A DNA stretch of 64,000 nucleotides from Nocardioides marmoribigeumensis (GTDB lineage: Bacteria; Actinomycetota; Actinomycetes; Propionibacteriales; Nocardioidaceae): NCBI RefSeq assembly GCF_031458325.1, contig NZ_JAVDYG010000001.1, positions 3,596,001 through 3,660,000 of the forward strand. Reading direction: 5' to 3'. Within the stretch, counting starts at the first letter, position 1. Each line of letters opens with the position of its first letter. Made by a program: the position numbers and the translations under genes. The notes beneath the pieces were generated by a model. That model saw nothing but the letters and a program-made list of their open reading frames with translations, did no database searches and was not told where the DNA came from. Below are positions 48,084 to 58,649 of the stretch, piece by piece.

Positions 48084-49270
48084 CGCGCACGCTCCGCCCC
48101 GTCGTCCTCCTGCTCTCCCTGGCCATCGCGGCTGCCGCCGTGCTCGTGCTGGTCGTGACGCCCAGTCGCTCGCAGGCCTCGGTCCGGCCGCTCGGCGTGG
48201 CCGCGCGGATGCGCTCCGCCGCCCGGGCGAGCGCGCCCTCGATCAGCCGCTACGTCCCGCCGGTCCGGCACGTCTTCGTGATCAACCTCGAGAACAAGGG
48301 CTACGACAAGACCTGGGGGCCGGGCTCCAAGGCGCCGTACCTCGCCACGACCCTGCGTCGCAAGGGCGTGCTGCTCAACGCCTACCACGGCACCGCGCAC
48401 AACTCGCAGCCCAACTACGTCGCGCAGGTCAGCGGCCAGGGCCCCAATCCCGACATGCAGGCCGACTGCCAGGTCTTCTCCCCGTTCCAGGGCAGCGGCA
48501 CCGAGGCGCCGGGGCAGTACCGCGGCGTCGGCTGCGTCTTCCCCCGCACGGTCCGCAACATCGGCCGCCAGCTCACCGCCCACTCGCTGAGCTGGAAGGG
48601 CTACATGGAGGGCATGAGCCGCGCCTGCCAGCACCCGGCAGTCGGCTCGCAGGACCCGACCCAGAAGGCCACGGCCACGCACGCCTACGCGGTGCGGCAC
48701 AACCCGTTCATGTACTTCCGCAGCATCATCGACCACCCGGCGTACTGCCGGCGCCACGTCGTCCCACTGGCGCGGCTGCGGACCGACCTCGAGCGGGTGC
48801 GCACCACGCCCCACCTGACCTACATCACCCCCGACCTGTGCCACGACGGCCACGACGCGCCCTGCGCCAACGGCGAGCCCGGCGGCCTGGTCTCGGTCAA
48901 CCGGTTCATGCGGCGGTGGGTGCCGCGGATCCTGCAGTCGCCCGCCTACCGGCGCAACGGCATGCTCGTGATCACCGCCGACGAGGCCGACTCCCCGCAG
49001 AGCGACGCCTCGGCCTGCTGCGGCGACGACGGGCCGACGACCAACTCCCCGCTGCCCGGCATCTCGGGCTTCGGCGGCGGCACCATCGGCGCGCTGGTGA
49101 TCTCCCGCTGGACGCGTGCCAACACCTGGAGCAGCACGCCCTACAACCACTACTCGCTGCTCGCCTCGCTCGAGGAGGTCTTCCGCCTGCCCAAGCTCGG
49201 CTACGCCGCCCGCGCCGGCCGCGACCGGTTCGGGCTCGACGTCTACAACAACGGCTGGCAGCTGCGCTGA
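48080..49270 (+). CDS. Secreted or membrane-anchored phosphoesterase family protein
   Basis: The 396-residue protein has an N-terminal hydrophobic helix (LRPVVLLLSLAIAAAAVLVL) that serves as signal or anchor. The phosphoesterase domain has HVFVINLENKGYDKTWGPGS, the NYVAQVSGQGPNPD segment, LVITADEADSPQSD and NHYSLLASLEEVFRLP, matching the metal-ligand pattern of the same superfamily as the upstream gene but clearly diverged. ATG 48080 overlaps the upstream TGA (ATGA). Two different secreted phosphoesterases in one operon suggest phosphate or phospholipid scavenging. Confidence 0.85.
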   Translation: MTRTLRPVVLLLSLAIAAAAVLVLVVTPSRSQASVRPLGVAARMRSAARASAPSISRYVPPVRHVFVINLENKGYDKTWGPGSKAPYLATTLRRKGVLLNAYHGTAHNSQPNYVAQVSGQGPNPDMQADCQVFSPFQGSGTEAPGQYRGVGCVFPRTVRNIGRQLTAHSLSWKGYMEGMSRACQHPAVGSQDPTQKATATHAYAVRHNPFMYFRSIIDHPAYCRRHVVPLARLRTDLERVRTTPHLTYITPDLCHDGHDAPCANGEPGGLVSVNRFMRRWVPRILQSPAYRRNGMLVITADEADSPQSDASACCGDDGPTTNSPLPGISGFGGGTIGALVISRWTRANTWSSTPYNHYSLLASLEEVFRLPKLGYAARAGRDRFGLDVYNNGWQLR

Positions 49271-49281
49271 CGCCGGGCCCC

Positions 49282-49342
49282 GCGTACTCCGACGTACGCG
49301 CTGGACAAATCGGACATCAGCAGCAGGTACGTCGGGGTACGC
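49282..49342. terminator. Bidirectional terminator stem-loop
   Basis: GCGTACTCCGACGTAC (49282-49297) pairs with GTACGTCGGGGTACGC (49327-49342), 16 bp with one non-Watson-Crick position and a 29-nt loop, between convergent genes. Confidence 0.65.
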
Positions 49343-49354
49343 CGGGCGGCGGGG

Positions 49355-50884
<1,530 letters not shown>

Positions 50885-50995
50885 GGGAACCTCCGGGAAG
50901 GACGGGGATACGCTGAGGCGCGGTGTGACGGGCGTCTCGCCCCGACCTTAGTCACGAGGTGATGGGCGCCTCTAGGCGTCCTGCCGGATCCCAGA

Positions 50996-51001
50996 TACCC
51001 T
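50996..51001 (+). promoter_or_regulatory. -10 box of leaderless gabD2-type promoter
   Basis: TACCCT, 6 nt before ATG 51008. Confidence 0.5.
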
Positions 51002-51007
51002 CGGTAT

Positions 51008-52621
51008 ATGAACGCTCCGGACCCGAACGACGGCACCACGACCGAGCTGCGCGACCCCGACCACGACCCCAGCGCGTCGCTGGCCCTCGAGCCGCAGCAC
51101 GTACGCCGCCTGACCGGCCTCCTGCTCGCCACCAGCGGCGAGACCAAGCCGGCGATCTCCCCGATCAACGGCCAGCCGCTGGGCGACATCCCGCAGTCGA
51201 CCGAGGCCGACGTGGCGGAGGCGTTCAAGCGCGCGCGCAAGGCGCAGGCCACGTGGGCCCGCACCACGCTCGAGGAGCGCGCCGAGATCTTCCTTCGCCT
51301 GCACGACATCGTGCTCGAGCGCCAGGACGAGATCATGGACCTGATCTGCTGGGAGTCCGGCAAGGCCCGCAAGCACGCCTTCGACGAGCCGCTGCACATC
51401 GCGCTGACCGCCCGCTACTACGCCCGCACCGCTCAGCAGCACCTCGGCACCACGCGCGTGGCGGGCGTCGTGCCCGGCCTGACGCGGGTCGAGGTCAACC
51501 GCATCCCCAAGGGCGTCGTCGGCATCATCAGCCCCTGGAACTACCCCTTCACGATGGCGCTGTGCGACGGACTCCCGGCCGTGATGGCGGGCAACGCCGT
51601 CGTCGCCAAGCCCGACGCCCAGACCATGCTGAGCGCGCTGATCGGCCTGGAGATCATGGAGCAGGCGGGCTTCCCCAAGGACCTGTTCCAGATGGTCGCC
51701 GGCCCCGGCCGCGTGATCGGCACCGAGATCATCAACCGCGCCGACTACATCTGCTTCACCGGCTCGACCGCCACCGGCAAGCTGATCGCCAAGCAGTGCG
51801 CCGAGCGGCTGATCGGCTGCTCGCTCGAGCTCGGCGGCAAGAACCCCATCCTGGTGCTGCGCGACGCCGACCTCGACCGCGCGGCCGAGGGGGCCGTGCG
51901 TGCGGCGTTCTCCAACGCGGGACAGCTCTGCGTCTCGATGGAGCGGATGTACGTCGCCGACCAGGTCTACGACAAGTTCGTCCAGAAGTTCGTCGACCGG
52001 GTCAACGCGATGAGCCTCGGCGCGAGCACCGACTGGGGCGTCGACATGGGCTCGCTGATCAGCCAGGACCAGCTCGACACGGTCGTCGCCCACGTCGAGG
52101 ACGCGCGCAGCAAGGGCGTGCGCATCCTCACCGGCGGCAAGGCGCGACCGGACCTCTCGCCGTACTTCTACGAGCCGACCGTCCTCGAGGGCACCACCCC
52201 CGACGTGACCTGCTTCGGGGAGGAGACGTTCGGACCGGTGATCTCGATCTACCGGTTCTCCGACGAGGACGACGCGGTCGAGCGGGCCAACGACGGCGAC
52301 TACGGCCTCAACGCCTCGATCTACAGCCAGGACGGGCAGCGGGCGCGCGAGATCGCCCGGCGGATCAAGTGCGGCACGGTCAACATCAACGAGGCGTTCG
52401 GCGCGACCTTCGCCAGCATCGACTCCCCGATGGGCGGCATGCGCGAGTCCGGCATGGGCCGTCGCCAGGGCGCCGAGGGCATCCTGCGCTACACCGAGCC
52501 GCAGGCCGTCGGGACCCAGCGCCTGCTGCGGTTCGCCCCCATGTTCGGCATGAGCGACCAGGCCTACGCCAAGTTCATGACCGCCAACGTCAAGCTCATG
52601 ACCAAGCTCGGCCGCAAGTGA
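51008..52621 (+). CDS. gabD2: Succinate-semialdehyde dehydrogenase-type aldehyde dehydrogenase
   Basis: The 537-residue NAD(P)-dependent enzyme has GIISPWNYPFTMALCDGLPA, FTGSTATGKLIAKQCAERL, the general-base Glu in SLELGGKNPILVL and the catalytic Cys in FSNAGQLCVSMER. Sequence and length fit actinobacterial GabD2 (succinate-semialdehyde to succinate), but other aldehydes are possible. ATG 51008 is probably leaderless. The GMC oxidoreductase gene follows 13 bp later, so oxidase and dehydrogenase may act in one catabolic route. Confidence 0.87.
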   Translation: MNAPDPNDGTTTELRDPDHDPSASLALEPQHVRRLTGLLLATSGETKPAISPINGQPLGDIPQSTEADVAEAFKRARKAQATWARTTLEERAEIFLRLHDIVLERQDEIMDLICWESGKARKHAFDEPLHIALTARYYARTAQQHLGTTRVAGVVPGLTRVEVNRIPKGVVGIISPWNYPFTMALCDGLPAVMAGNAVVAKPDAQTMLSALIGLEIMEQAGFPKDLFQMVAGPGRVIGTEIINRADYICFTGSTATGKLIAKQCAERLIGCSLELGGKNPILVLRDADLDRAAEGAVRAAFSNAGQLCVSMERMYVADQVYDKFVQKFVDRVNAMSLGASTDWGVDMGSLISQDQLDTVVAHVEDARSKGVRILTGGKARPDLSPYFYEPTVLEGTTPDVTCFGEETFGPVISIYRFSDEDDAVERANDGDYGLNASIYSQDGQRAREIARRIKCGTVNINEAFGATFASIDSPMGGMRESGMGRRQGAEGILRYTEPQAVGTQRLLRFAPMFGMSDQAYAKFMTANVKLMTKLGRK

Positions 52622-52634
52622 GAGGCTCCACCCT

Positions 52635-54362
52635 GTGACCACCAGCACGACCTTCGACTTCGACGTCCTCGTCATCGGCTCCGGCTTCGGAGGGTCCGTC
52701 TCGGCGCTGCGGCTGACCGAGAAGGGCTACTCCGTCGGCGTGATCGAGGCGGGCGCGCGCTTCACCGACGAGGACTTCGCCAAGACGTCCTTCGACCTCA
52801 AGCGCTACCTCTTCCGCCCCGAGATCGGGTGCTACGGCATCCAGCGCATCGAGGCCGTGCGCGACTCGCTGATCATGGCCGGCGCGGGGGTCGGCGGCGG
52901 CTCCCTGGTCTACGCCAACACGCTCTACGAGCCCCTCGAGCAGTTCTACAAGGACCCGCAGTGGGCCGACATCACCGACTGGAAGTCCGAGCTCGCGCCC
53001 TACTACGACCAGGCCAAGCGCATGCTCGGTGTCGTCGAGAACCCGCTGCGCACCCCGGCCGACGAGGTGATGGAGAAGGTCGCCAACGACCTCGGCGTGG
53101 GGGACACCTTCCACCCGACCCCGGTCGGCGTCTTCTTCGGCGGTCCGGAGGCCCAGCAGGGCGAGGAGGTCGAGGACCCCTACTTCGGTGGCGCCGGCCC
53201 CAAGCGCAACGTGTGCATCCAGTGCGGTGACTGCATGACCGGGTGCAAGTACAACGCCAAGAACACCCTGGTGAAGAACTACCTCTACCTCGCCGAGCAG
53301 AAGGGCGCCGTGGTGATGCCGCTGACCACGGTCACCCGGATCACCCCGCTCGAGGGCGGCGGCTACGAGCTCAAGGTGAAGTACACCAAGGCCAAGCTGC
53401 GCAACGGCAGGTCGGTGACCCGCACCCTCACCTGCGAGCAGCTGGTGATGGCGGCCGCCGCGATCGGCACGCAGAAGCTGCTGCACAAGATGAAGGCGCA
53501 GGGCCACCTGCCCGAGCTGTCGGACCGGCTGGGCTACCTCTCGCGCACCAACTCCGAGGCGATCCTCGGCGCGATCGCCCCCGACACCAAGATCGACTAC
53601 AGCCAGGGCATCGCGATCACGTCGAGCTTCCACCCCGACGCCGACACCCACGTCGAGCCGTGCCGCTACGGCAAGGGCAGCAACGCGATGTCGCTGATGC
53701 AGACCGTGCTCACCGACGGCGACGGCCCGGTGCCGCGCTGGCGCACCTGGCTCAAGGAGCTGTGGCTGCAGAAGGGCAGCATGTTCGACCTGTACGACGT
53801 CCGGCACTGGTCCGAGCGCACCGTCATCGCGCTGGTCATGCAGACGCTGGACAACTCGATCACGACCTACGCCAAGCCCATCCCCGGCACCAAGAAGTGG
53901 CGCCTGACCTCCAAGCAGGGGCACGGCGAGCCCAACCCGACGTGGATCCCGGTGGCCAACCAGGTCGTGCGCAAGATGGCCGACATCATGGGCGGCACGC
54001 CCGGAGGTGCGATCGGCGACCCGTTCAACATGCCGATGACCGCGCACTTCATCGGCGGCGCCACGATCGGCCGCTCGCCCGAGGACGGCGTGGTCGACGC
54101 CTACCAGCGGGTGTTCAACTACCCCGGCCTGCACATCGCCGACGGCTCGGCGATCTCGGCCAACCTGGGCGTCAACCCGTCGCTGACGATCACCGCCCAG
54201 GCCGAGCGCGCGATGTCGTTCTGGCCCAACAAGGGCGAGGCCGACCCCCGCCCGGCCCTCGGCTCGACGTACGAGCGGATCGACCCGGTCGAGCCGGCCC
54301 ACCCCGCCGTCCCGGCCTCCGCGCCGGCCGCCCTGCGGCTCCCGATCGTCGCAGTCAGCTGA
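52635..54362 (+). CDS. GMC-family oxidoreductase, cholesterol-oxidase (ChoD)-like
   Basis: The 575-residue flavoprotein has the FAD motif VLVIGSGFGGSVSALRLTEKG, the GAGVGGGSLVYANTLYEP segment and the C-terminal HFIGGATIGRSPEDGVVD and NPSLTITAQAERA. A four-cysteine cluster, CIQCGDCMTGCKYNAKNTL (about residues 194-212), is reminiscent of a ferredoxin-like iron-sulphur site. Relatives are often called ChoD, but true sterol oxidase activity is uncertain. There is no signal peptide. GTG 52635 follows GAGAGG. The downstream gap carries palindromic element copy C. Confidence 0.87.
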   Translation: MTTSTTFDFDVLVIGSGFGGSVSALRLTEKGYSVGVIEAGARFTDEDFAKTSFDLKRYLFRPEIGCYGIQRIEAVRDSLIMAGAGVGGGSLVYANTLYEPLEQFYKDPQWADITDWKSELAPYYDQAKRMLGVVENPLRTPADEVMEKVANDLGVGDTFHPTPVGVFFGGPEAQQGEEVEDPYFGGAGPKRNVCIQCGDCMTGCKYNAKNTLVKNYLYLAEQKGAVVMPLTTVTRITPLEGGGYELKVKYTKAKLRNGRSVTRTLTCEQLVMAAAAIGTQKLLHKMKAQGHLPELSDRLGYLSRTNSEAILGAIAPDTKIDYSQGIAITSSFHPDADTHVEPCRYGKGSNAMSLMQTVLTDGDGPVPRWRTWLKELWLQKGSMFDLYDVRHWSERTVIALVMQTLDNSITTYAKPIPGTKKWRLTSKQGHGEPNPTWIPVANQVVRKMADIMGGTPGGAIGDPFNMPMTAHFIGGATIGRSPEDGVVDAYQRVFNYPGLHIADGSAISANLGVNPSLTITAQAERAMSFWPNKGEADPRPALGSTYERIDPVEPAHPAVPASAPAALRLPIVAVS

Positions 54363-54375
54363 GGGGCGCTGGGTC

Positions 54376-54458
54376 CAGTTTCACTGGGTACCTAGTGATG
54401 TTGTCACTCCCCGAGCGAAGTTTCGCTCGGGGAGTGCCAGTTCTGCCGCACGAGTACG
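54376..54458. repeat. Palindromic intergenic element, copy C
   Basis: CACTGGGTACCTAGTG (54382-54397, one change from the palindrome) is followed by GATGTT, as in the reverse complement of copy B, and a hairpin GTCACTCCCCGAGCGAA / TTCGCTCGGGGAGTGCC (54403-54419 and 54422-54438). The tail TTCTGCCGC corresponds to that of copy A. It lies between the convergent GMC gene and the MTHFR-like gene. Confidence 0.85.
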
Positions 54459-54496
54459 CCGCGCCAGCGGCCCGGGCGGCGTACGGCGAGGGCGGG

Positions 54497-55417
54497 CTAC
54501 GCCCGCACGTGCTCGACCAGCCTCCGCGCGAGCTCGACCGAGGCCTCGATCTCGACCCGGCGGATCGACACGCTCTCGACGTTGACCCCGACGGGCACCC
54601 CGAGCCCTCGGCAGAACGCGACGAGGTCCACCGCGGCGGCGTAGGCCTGCTCCATCGAGGTGGCGAGCGTGTCGGCGGAGTGGCGCAGGTCGTTCTCGAT
54701 CCACCGCGGCACCTCGACGCCGAGCCACCGCAGGAACTCCAGGGTCCGCATCGACCCGCAGACCGAGAGGGTGAGGACGACCGGCGCCGGGTCGCCCCCG
54801 CGGGCCCGGCACTCGTAGGCGTAGTCCGAGACCAGGTTCTTGGCCGCGTTGGTGTCGAAGACGATCTGGGTCACGAAGAACGCGCAACCGGCCTCCTGCT
54901 TGGCGATCAGCCGCAGGTGCTCGTCGCCGCGCCGGTCGTGGCGCTCGGGGATCGTCACCCCGCCGAGCAGCAGGTCCGGGTTGAGGTCGCGGCGCAGCCC
55001 GTGCGCCTGGGTGAGCGACAAGGGCGCCACCGCGTCGGCGCTCGCGGCCCCCACCAGAACGGTGGCGACGCGGGAGGGGTCCTGCGACGACAGCCACGAG
55101 CCGAGCGAGCCGGCGTCGTACTTCCCGACGGCGCGGTAGACGACCACCGGCGTCGGCCAGTCCCCCAGGTGCGCGGCGAGGTAGTCGGCCGGGTCGATCG
55201 TCGGGCTGAACGGGAACGGCCGGTCCACCTCGGTGCGGGAGCTCTCGTCGTCGATGTCGTAGAGCACGAGCCCGTCGAGGTCGAGCGGGCGCAGGCGGTC
55301 CATCGTCGCGGCCGCGACCTCGGCCACGCGCGCGGGATCGGTCGAGAGCCGCGGGGGAGTGATCGCGAACAGCACGAACCCGCCCTGCTGCTCCCGAAGG
55401 CGCGCCAGCACGTCCAC
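54497..55417 (-). CDS. Methylenetetrahydrofolate reductase-like flavoprotein
   Basis: The 306-residue protein begins MDVLARLREQQGGFVLFAITPPR and shows a TIM-barrel MTHFR pattern: LYDIDDESSRTEVDRPFPFS, AKQEAGCAFFVTQIVFD (the flavin/folate-binding segment) and ALTLSVCGS-like VVLTLSVCGSMRTLEF. Substrate recognition differs somewhat from MetF, so it may be a paralogue. GTG 55417 was chosen because TACGGT lies 7 nt upstream on the minus strand; the frame is open to 55498 without similarity. It follows the serine hydrolase gene on the same strand. Confidence 0.8.
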   Translation of the reverse strand: MDVLARLREQQGGFVLFAITPPRLSTDPARVAEVAAATMDRLRPLDLDGLVLYDIDDESSRTEVDRPFPFSPTIDPADYLAAHLGDWPTPVVVYRAVGKYDAGSLGSWLSSQDPSRVATVLVGAASADAVAPLSLTQAHGLRRDLNPDLLLGGVTIPERHDRRGDEHLRLIAKQEAGCAFFVTQIVFDTNAAKNLVSDYAYECRARGGDPAPVVLTLSVCGSMRTLEFLRWLGVEVPRWIENDLRHSADTLATSMEQAYAAAVDLVAFCRGLGVPVGVNVESVSIRRVEIEASVELARRLVEHVRA

Positions 55418-55460
55418 GCCCCCGACCGTAGTGCCCGCGGGCGCACCCGGCAGGCGAGGG

Positions 55461-56783
55461 TCAGCCGAGGGTCGAGACCACGTCCCGCACGAGCGCACCG
55501 AACCGGTCGTCCAGGTCGGGGTCGGGGGTGAACCCCATCCGCAGGACGACCAGCCCCTCGGAGGGGATCACGGCCATGCTCTGGCCGTCATGGCCCAGCG
55601 CCTCGAAGGTGTCGAGCGGCATGCGGTCGTCGTACGCCGTCCCGTCGGCCTTGCGGTTGAGCCACCACCCGGCGCCGTACGGCTGGTCCTCCTCGGTCTC
55701 CTCGGCCCTCGTCGCGGTCGTCGCCTGACGCATCCAGCCTGCGGGCAGCAGGCGGCGGGGACCGACCTTGCCGTCGTCGAGCGCGAGCTGGCCGATCGCG
55801 GCCCAGTCGCGCGGCGTCGCCCAGCCGTACGACGAGCACACCGGTGTGCCCGAGGCGTCCGGCTCGACCACGAAGGAGGAGAGCCCGAGCGGGCCGAAGA
55901 GCTGCTGGTGGAGCAGGGAGGCGTCCGAGCCGGTGCGGTCGAGCAGGATGTCGCAGAGGAGGGTCGTGGAGCCGGAGGAGTACTGCAGGTGCTCGCCGGG
56001 CGGGTGGGCGAGCGGCTGGGAGGCGACGTAGCCGCCCATGTCGTTCTCGACGTAGAGCATCCGCGTGATCGGGGTGCCGAGCGCGTAGGTCTCGTCCCAC
56101 GCCAGGCCGCTGGTCATCCGCATCAGCTCGTCGACGGTGATCCTCGACCGGCCGTCGGTCCACTCCTTGCGCAGGTCGTCGTCGTCGACGGAGACGCGGC
56201 CCTCGGCGACCAGGCGGCCGACGAGCAGGTTGGTGACCGACTTGGTCATCGACCAGCCGAGCTGGCGGGTGTCGGCGCTGAACCCGTCGGCGTAGCGCTC
56301 GGCCACGACGCGGCCGTCCTTCACCACGACCACCGCGCGGGTGCCCAGCGCGGCGCGGTCCCCGGCCGACAGGTCGGACCCGAAGGCCCGGTCGATCGCC
56401 GTGTCCAGCTCGGGGGCGGGCGGGCCGTCGGTCACCGGCGAGGCGCCGGTGACGACCGGAACCTCCGGGACGCGGGGCGTGCCGCCGAGCGTGCAGCCGT
56501 AGCCGGAGGTGAAGTGGGCCGTCTGCTTGGCCAGGAGCCCCAGCAGCGACCCCGTGACCTTGCCCTTCGACGAGGAGGTCCTCAGGAACGGGACGAGCGG
56601 GTTGGGCGGCAGGTCGTCCTGGGGGTCGTCCCGGCCGGCGAGCAGCTCGACCGCGCAGGCGTTGTGGGCGGCGTACCCGGTGCCGGTGAGCAGCAGCGGA
56701 CGGGCGTAGAGGTAGCCCCCGACCAGCGCCACGACCAGCAGCAGCACCAGCACGAGGAGCACGCGACGGACGACTCGGACCAT
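55461..56783 (-). CDS. Beta-lactamase-fold serine hydrolase (class C / esterase type)
   Basis: The 440-residue protein has an N-terminal signal anchor (VLLVLVLLLVVALVGGYLY). The catalytic motif is SMTK (LGWSMTKSVTNLL), with YSSGSTTLLCD providing the Tyr and GHDGQSMAVIP as the third box, the pattern of class C beta-lactamase-related esterases and peptidases rather than of true resistance enzymes. The substrate is unknown. ATG 56783 has TAGATT 6 nt upstream on the minus strand (56795-56790), so it is probably leaderless. Confidence 0.88.
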   Translation of the reverse strand: MVRVVRRVLLVLVLLLVVALVGGYLYARPLLLTGTGYAAHNACAVELLAGRDDPQDDLPPNPLVPFLRTSSSKGKVTGSLLGLLAKQTAHFTSGYGCTLGGTPRVPEVPVVTGASPVTDGPPAPELDTAIDRAFGSDLSAGDRAALGTRAVVVVKDGRVVAERYADGFSADTRQLGWSMTKSVTNLLVGRLVAEGRVSVDDDDLRKEWTDGRSRITVDELMRMTSGLAWDETYALGTPITRMLYVENDMGGYVASQPLAHPPGEHLQYSSGSTTLLCDILLDRTGSDASLLHQQLFGPLGLSSFVVEPDASGTPVCSSYGWATPRDWAAIGQLALDDGKVGPRRLLPAGWMRQATTATRAEETEEDQPYGAGWWLNRKADGTAYDDRMPLDTFEALGHDGQSMAVIPSEGLVVLRMGFTPDPDLDDRFGALVRDVVSTLG

Positions 56784-56789
56784 GGCGGC

Positions 56790-56795
56790 AATCTA
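56790..56795 (-). promoter_or_regulatory. -10 box of leaderless serine-hydrolase promoter
   Basis: TAGATT on the minus strand, 6 nt before ATG 56783. Confidence 0.5.
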
Positions 56796-56825
56796 GGCCC
56801 GGCGGTCGAGCCCCGGCGGGACCCC

Positions 56826-56955
56826 AAAACGTGTGTCAGGGCCCGGCGAGAAAGGGAGGGAGAGAGCGCCAGGCCCTGACATGTCCACGCAGCTGCCTGG
56901 ACCATGACCAGTCCTCGGCCTGGGAGGGAGAGAAACGCCGAGTCTGGTCACTGGC
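56826..56955 (-). ncRNA. Candidate small RNA with two C-rich hairpin loops (6C-like)
   Basis: On the minus strand, three hairpins follow each other. The first (56950-56905) has a 13-bp stem and a loop containing TCTCTCCCTCCC. The second (about 56904-56882) is GTCCA/TGGAC around GCAGCTGC. The third (56881-56834) has a 15-bp stem, again with TCTCTCCCTCCC in the loop, and is followed by CACGTTTT, a terminator-like end. In the third stem all 15 pairs form only in the minus-strand RNA (one G-U); the plus strand would have an A-C mismatch. Paired C-rich loops recall the actinobacterial 6C RNA class. The loop sequence is complementary to purine-rich ribosome-binding sites. No clear promoter was found. 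Confidence 0.55.
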
Positions 56956-57019
56956 GCAACGACCCGGGCCGGGAAGCGTTACGGGCGGTCACGAAGTTTT
57001 TTCGCCGGCGTCCGGGCGC

Positions 57020-57025
57020 TAGACT
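57020..57025 (+). promoter_or_regulatory. Putative -10 box of guaA
   Basis: TAGACT gives a leader of about 40 nt before GTG 57071; no convincing -35. Together with the candidate small RNA it accounts for the 287-bp gap 56784-57070. Confidence 0.4.
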
Positions 57026-57070
57026 CCAAGCCCCCTCCACCGGCCCTGCCCCGGCCACGAAAGGTTGCGT

Positions 57071-58639
57071 GTGAGCACCTCTCACGACCTGGTCCTCGTC
57101 GTCGACTTCGGCGCGCAGTACGCCCAGCTGATCGCCCGCCGGGTGCGCGAGGCGCGCGTCTACTCCGAGATCGTCCCGCACACCATGCCGGTCGCCGAGA
57201 TGCTCGCCAAGGGTCCCCGCGCCATCGTCCTGAGCGGCGGGCCGTCGTCGGTGTACGCCGAGGGCGCGCCAGGCATCGACCCGGCCCTGTTCACGGCCGG
57301 GGTCCCGGTGTTCGGCATGTGCTACGGCTTCCAGCTCATGGCGCAGGCCTGCGGCGGCGAGGTCGCTCCCAACGGTGTCCGGGAGTACGGCCGCACGCCG
57401 GTCCGGGTGACCGAGCCCGGCACCCTGCTCGCCGAGATCCCCACCGAGCACCGCGTCTGGATGAGCCACGGCGACTCCGTCGTCGCCGCTCCGGAGGGGT
57501 TCTCCGTGCTGGCGACCACCGGCGGCTCGCCCGTGGCGGCCTTCGAGGACCTCGAGCGGCGTCTCGCCGGGGTGCAGTGGCACCCGGAGGTGATGCACTC
57601 CGAGCACGGCCAGGCCGTGCTGACCCACTTCCTGCACAAGATCGCGGGGTGCCGGCCCACCTGGACGATGGTCAACATCGTCGAGGAGCAGATCGAGGCG
57701 ATCCAGAAGCAGGTGGGCGACGGCCGGGCGATCTGCGGCCTGTCCGGCGGGGTCGACTCCGCGGTCGCCGCCGCGCTCGTCCAGCGAGCGATCGGCGACC
57801 GTCTGACCTGCGTGTTCGTCGACCACGGCCTGCTCCGCAAGGGCGAGGCCGAGCAGGTCGAGCGCGACTTCGTCGCCTCCACCGGCGTCTCCCTGCACGT
57901 GGTCGACGCCCAGCAGCGCTTCCTCGAGGCGCTGGCCGGGGTCAGCGACCCCGAGGAGAAGCGCAAGATCATCGGCCGGGAGTTCATCCGCGTCTTCGAG
58001 GCTGCCGAGGCCGAGGTCGTCGGCGAGGCCGCCGAGCAGGGCGACAAGGTCCAGTTCCTGGTCCAGGGCACGCTCTACCCCGACGTGGTCGAGTCCGGCG
58101 GCGGCGCCGGCACCGCCAACATCAAGTCCCACCACAACGTCGGCGGCCTGCCCGAGGACCTCGAGTTCCACCTCGTCGAGCCGCTGCGCACCCTGTTCAA
58201 GGACGAGGTCCGGCTGGTCGGCGAACAGCTGGGCCTGCCGGCCGAGATCGTCTGGCGGCACCCGTTCCCGGGCCCGGGGCTCGGCATCCGCATCATCGGG
58301 TCGGTCACCAAGGAGCGGCTCGACATCCTCCGCGACGCCGACGCGATCGCCCGCGAGGAGCTCACCAGGGCGGGGCTCGACCGCGACATCTGGCAGTTCC
58401 CGGTCGTCCTGCTGGCCGACGTACGCTCCGTGGGCGTGCAGGGCGACGGCCGCACCTACGGCCACCCGGTCGTCCTGCGCCCGGTCACCTCCGAGGACGC
58501 GATGACCGCCGACTGGGCGCGTCTGCCCTACGACGTGATCGAGACGATCTCGACCCGCATCACCAACGAGGTGCGCGAGGTCAACCGGGTCACGATCGAC
58601 GTCACGTCCAAGCCCCCGGGCACCATCGAGTGGGAGTAG
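57071..58639 (+). CDS. guaA: GMP synthase (glutamine-hydrolysing)
   Basis: The 522-residue enzyme converts XMP to GMP, the step after GuaB. The class I glutaminase domain has [12 protein letters not shown] with the nucleophile Cys and the [12 protein letters not shown] His-Glu pair. The ATP pyrophosphatase domain has the P-loop [14 protein letters not shown] and the C-terminal dimerisation domain ends [19 protein letters not shown] 57071 is chosen over TTG 57065 because GAAAGG then stands six bases upstream. Confidence 0.97.
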   Translation: MSTSHDLVLVVDFGAQYAQLIARRVREARVYSEIVPHTMPVAEMLAKGPRAIVLSGGPSSVYAEGAPGIDPALFTAGVPVFGMCYGFQLMAQACGGEVAPNGVREYGRTPVRVTEPGTLLAEIPTEHRVWMSHGDSVVAAPEGFSVLATTGGSPVAAFEDLERRLAGVQWHPEVMHSEHGQAVLTHFLHKIAGCRPTWTMVNIVEEQIEAIQKQVGDGRAICGLSGGVDSAVAAALVQRAIGDRLTCVFVDHGLLRKGEAEQVERDFVASTGVSLHVVDAQQRFLEALAGVSDPEEKRKIIGREFIRVFEAAEAEVVGEAAEQGDKVQFLVQGTLYPDVVESGGGAGTANIKSHHNVGGLPEDLEFHLVEPLRTLFKDEVRLVGEQLGLPAEIVWRHPFPGPGLGIRIIGSVTKERLDILRDADAIAREELTRAGLDRDIWQFPVVLLADVRSVGVQGDGRTYGHPVVLRPVTSEDAMTADWARLPYDVIETISTRITNEVREVNRVTIDVTSKPPGTIEWE

Positions 58640-58649
58640 CTTTCGCGGT

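Noticed and set aside
55461-56783. Beta-lactam resistance gene
   Set aside because: The SxxK/Yx motifs fit the wider class C esterase/peptidase family with a membrane anchor; nothing in the context supports antibiotic resistance.
56995-57002. A T-run (GTTTTTT) before guaA considered as a terminator for a plus-strand RNA
   Set aside because: No stable stem lies directly before it on the plus strand, and the hairpins upstream pair better as minus-strand RNA.
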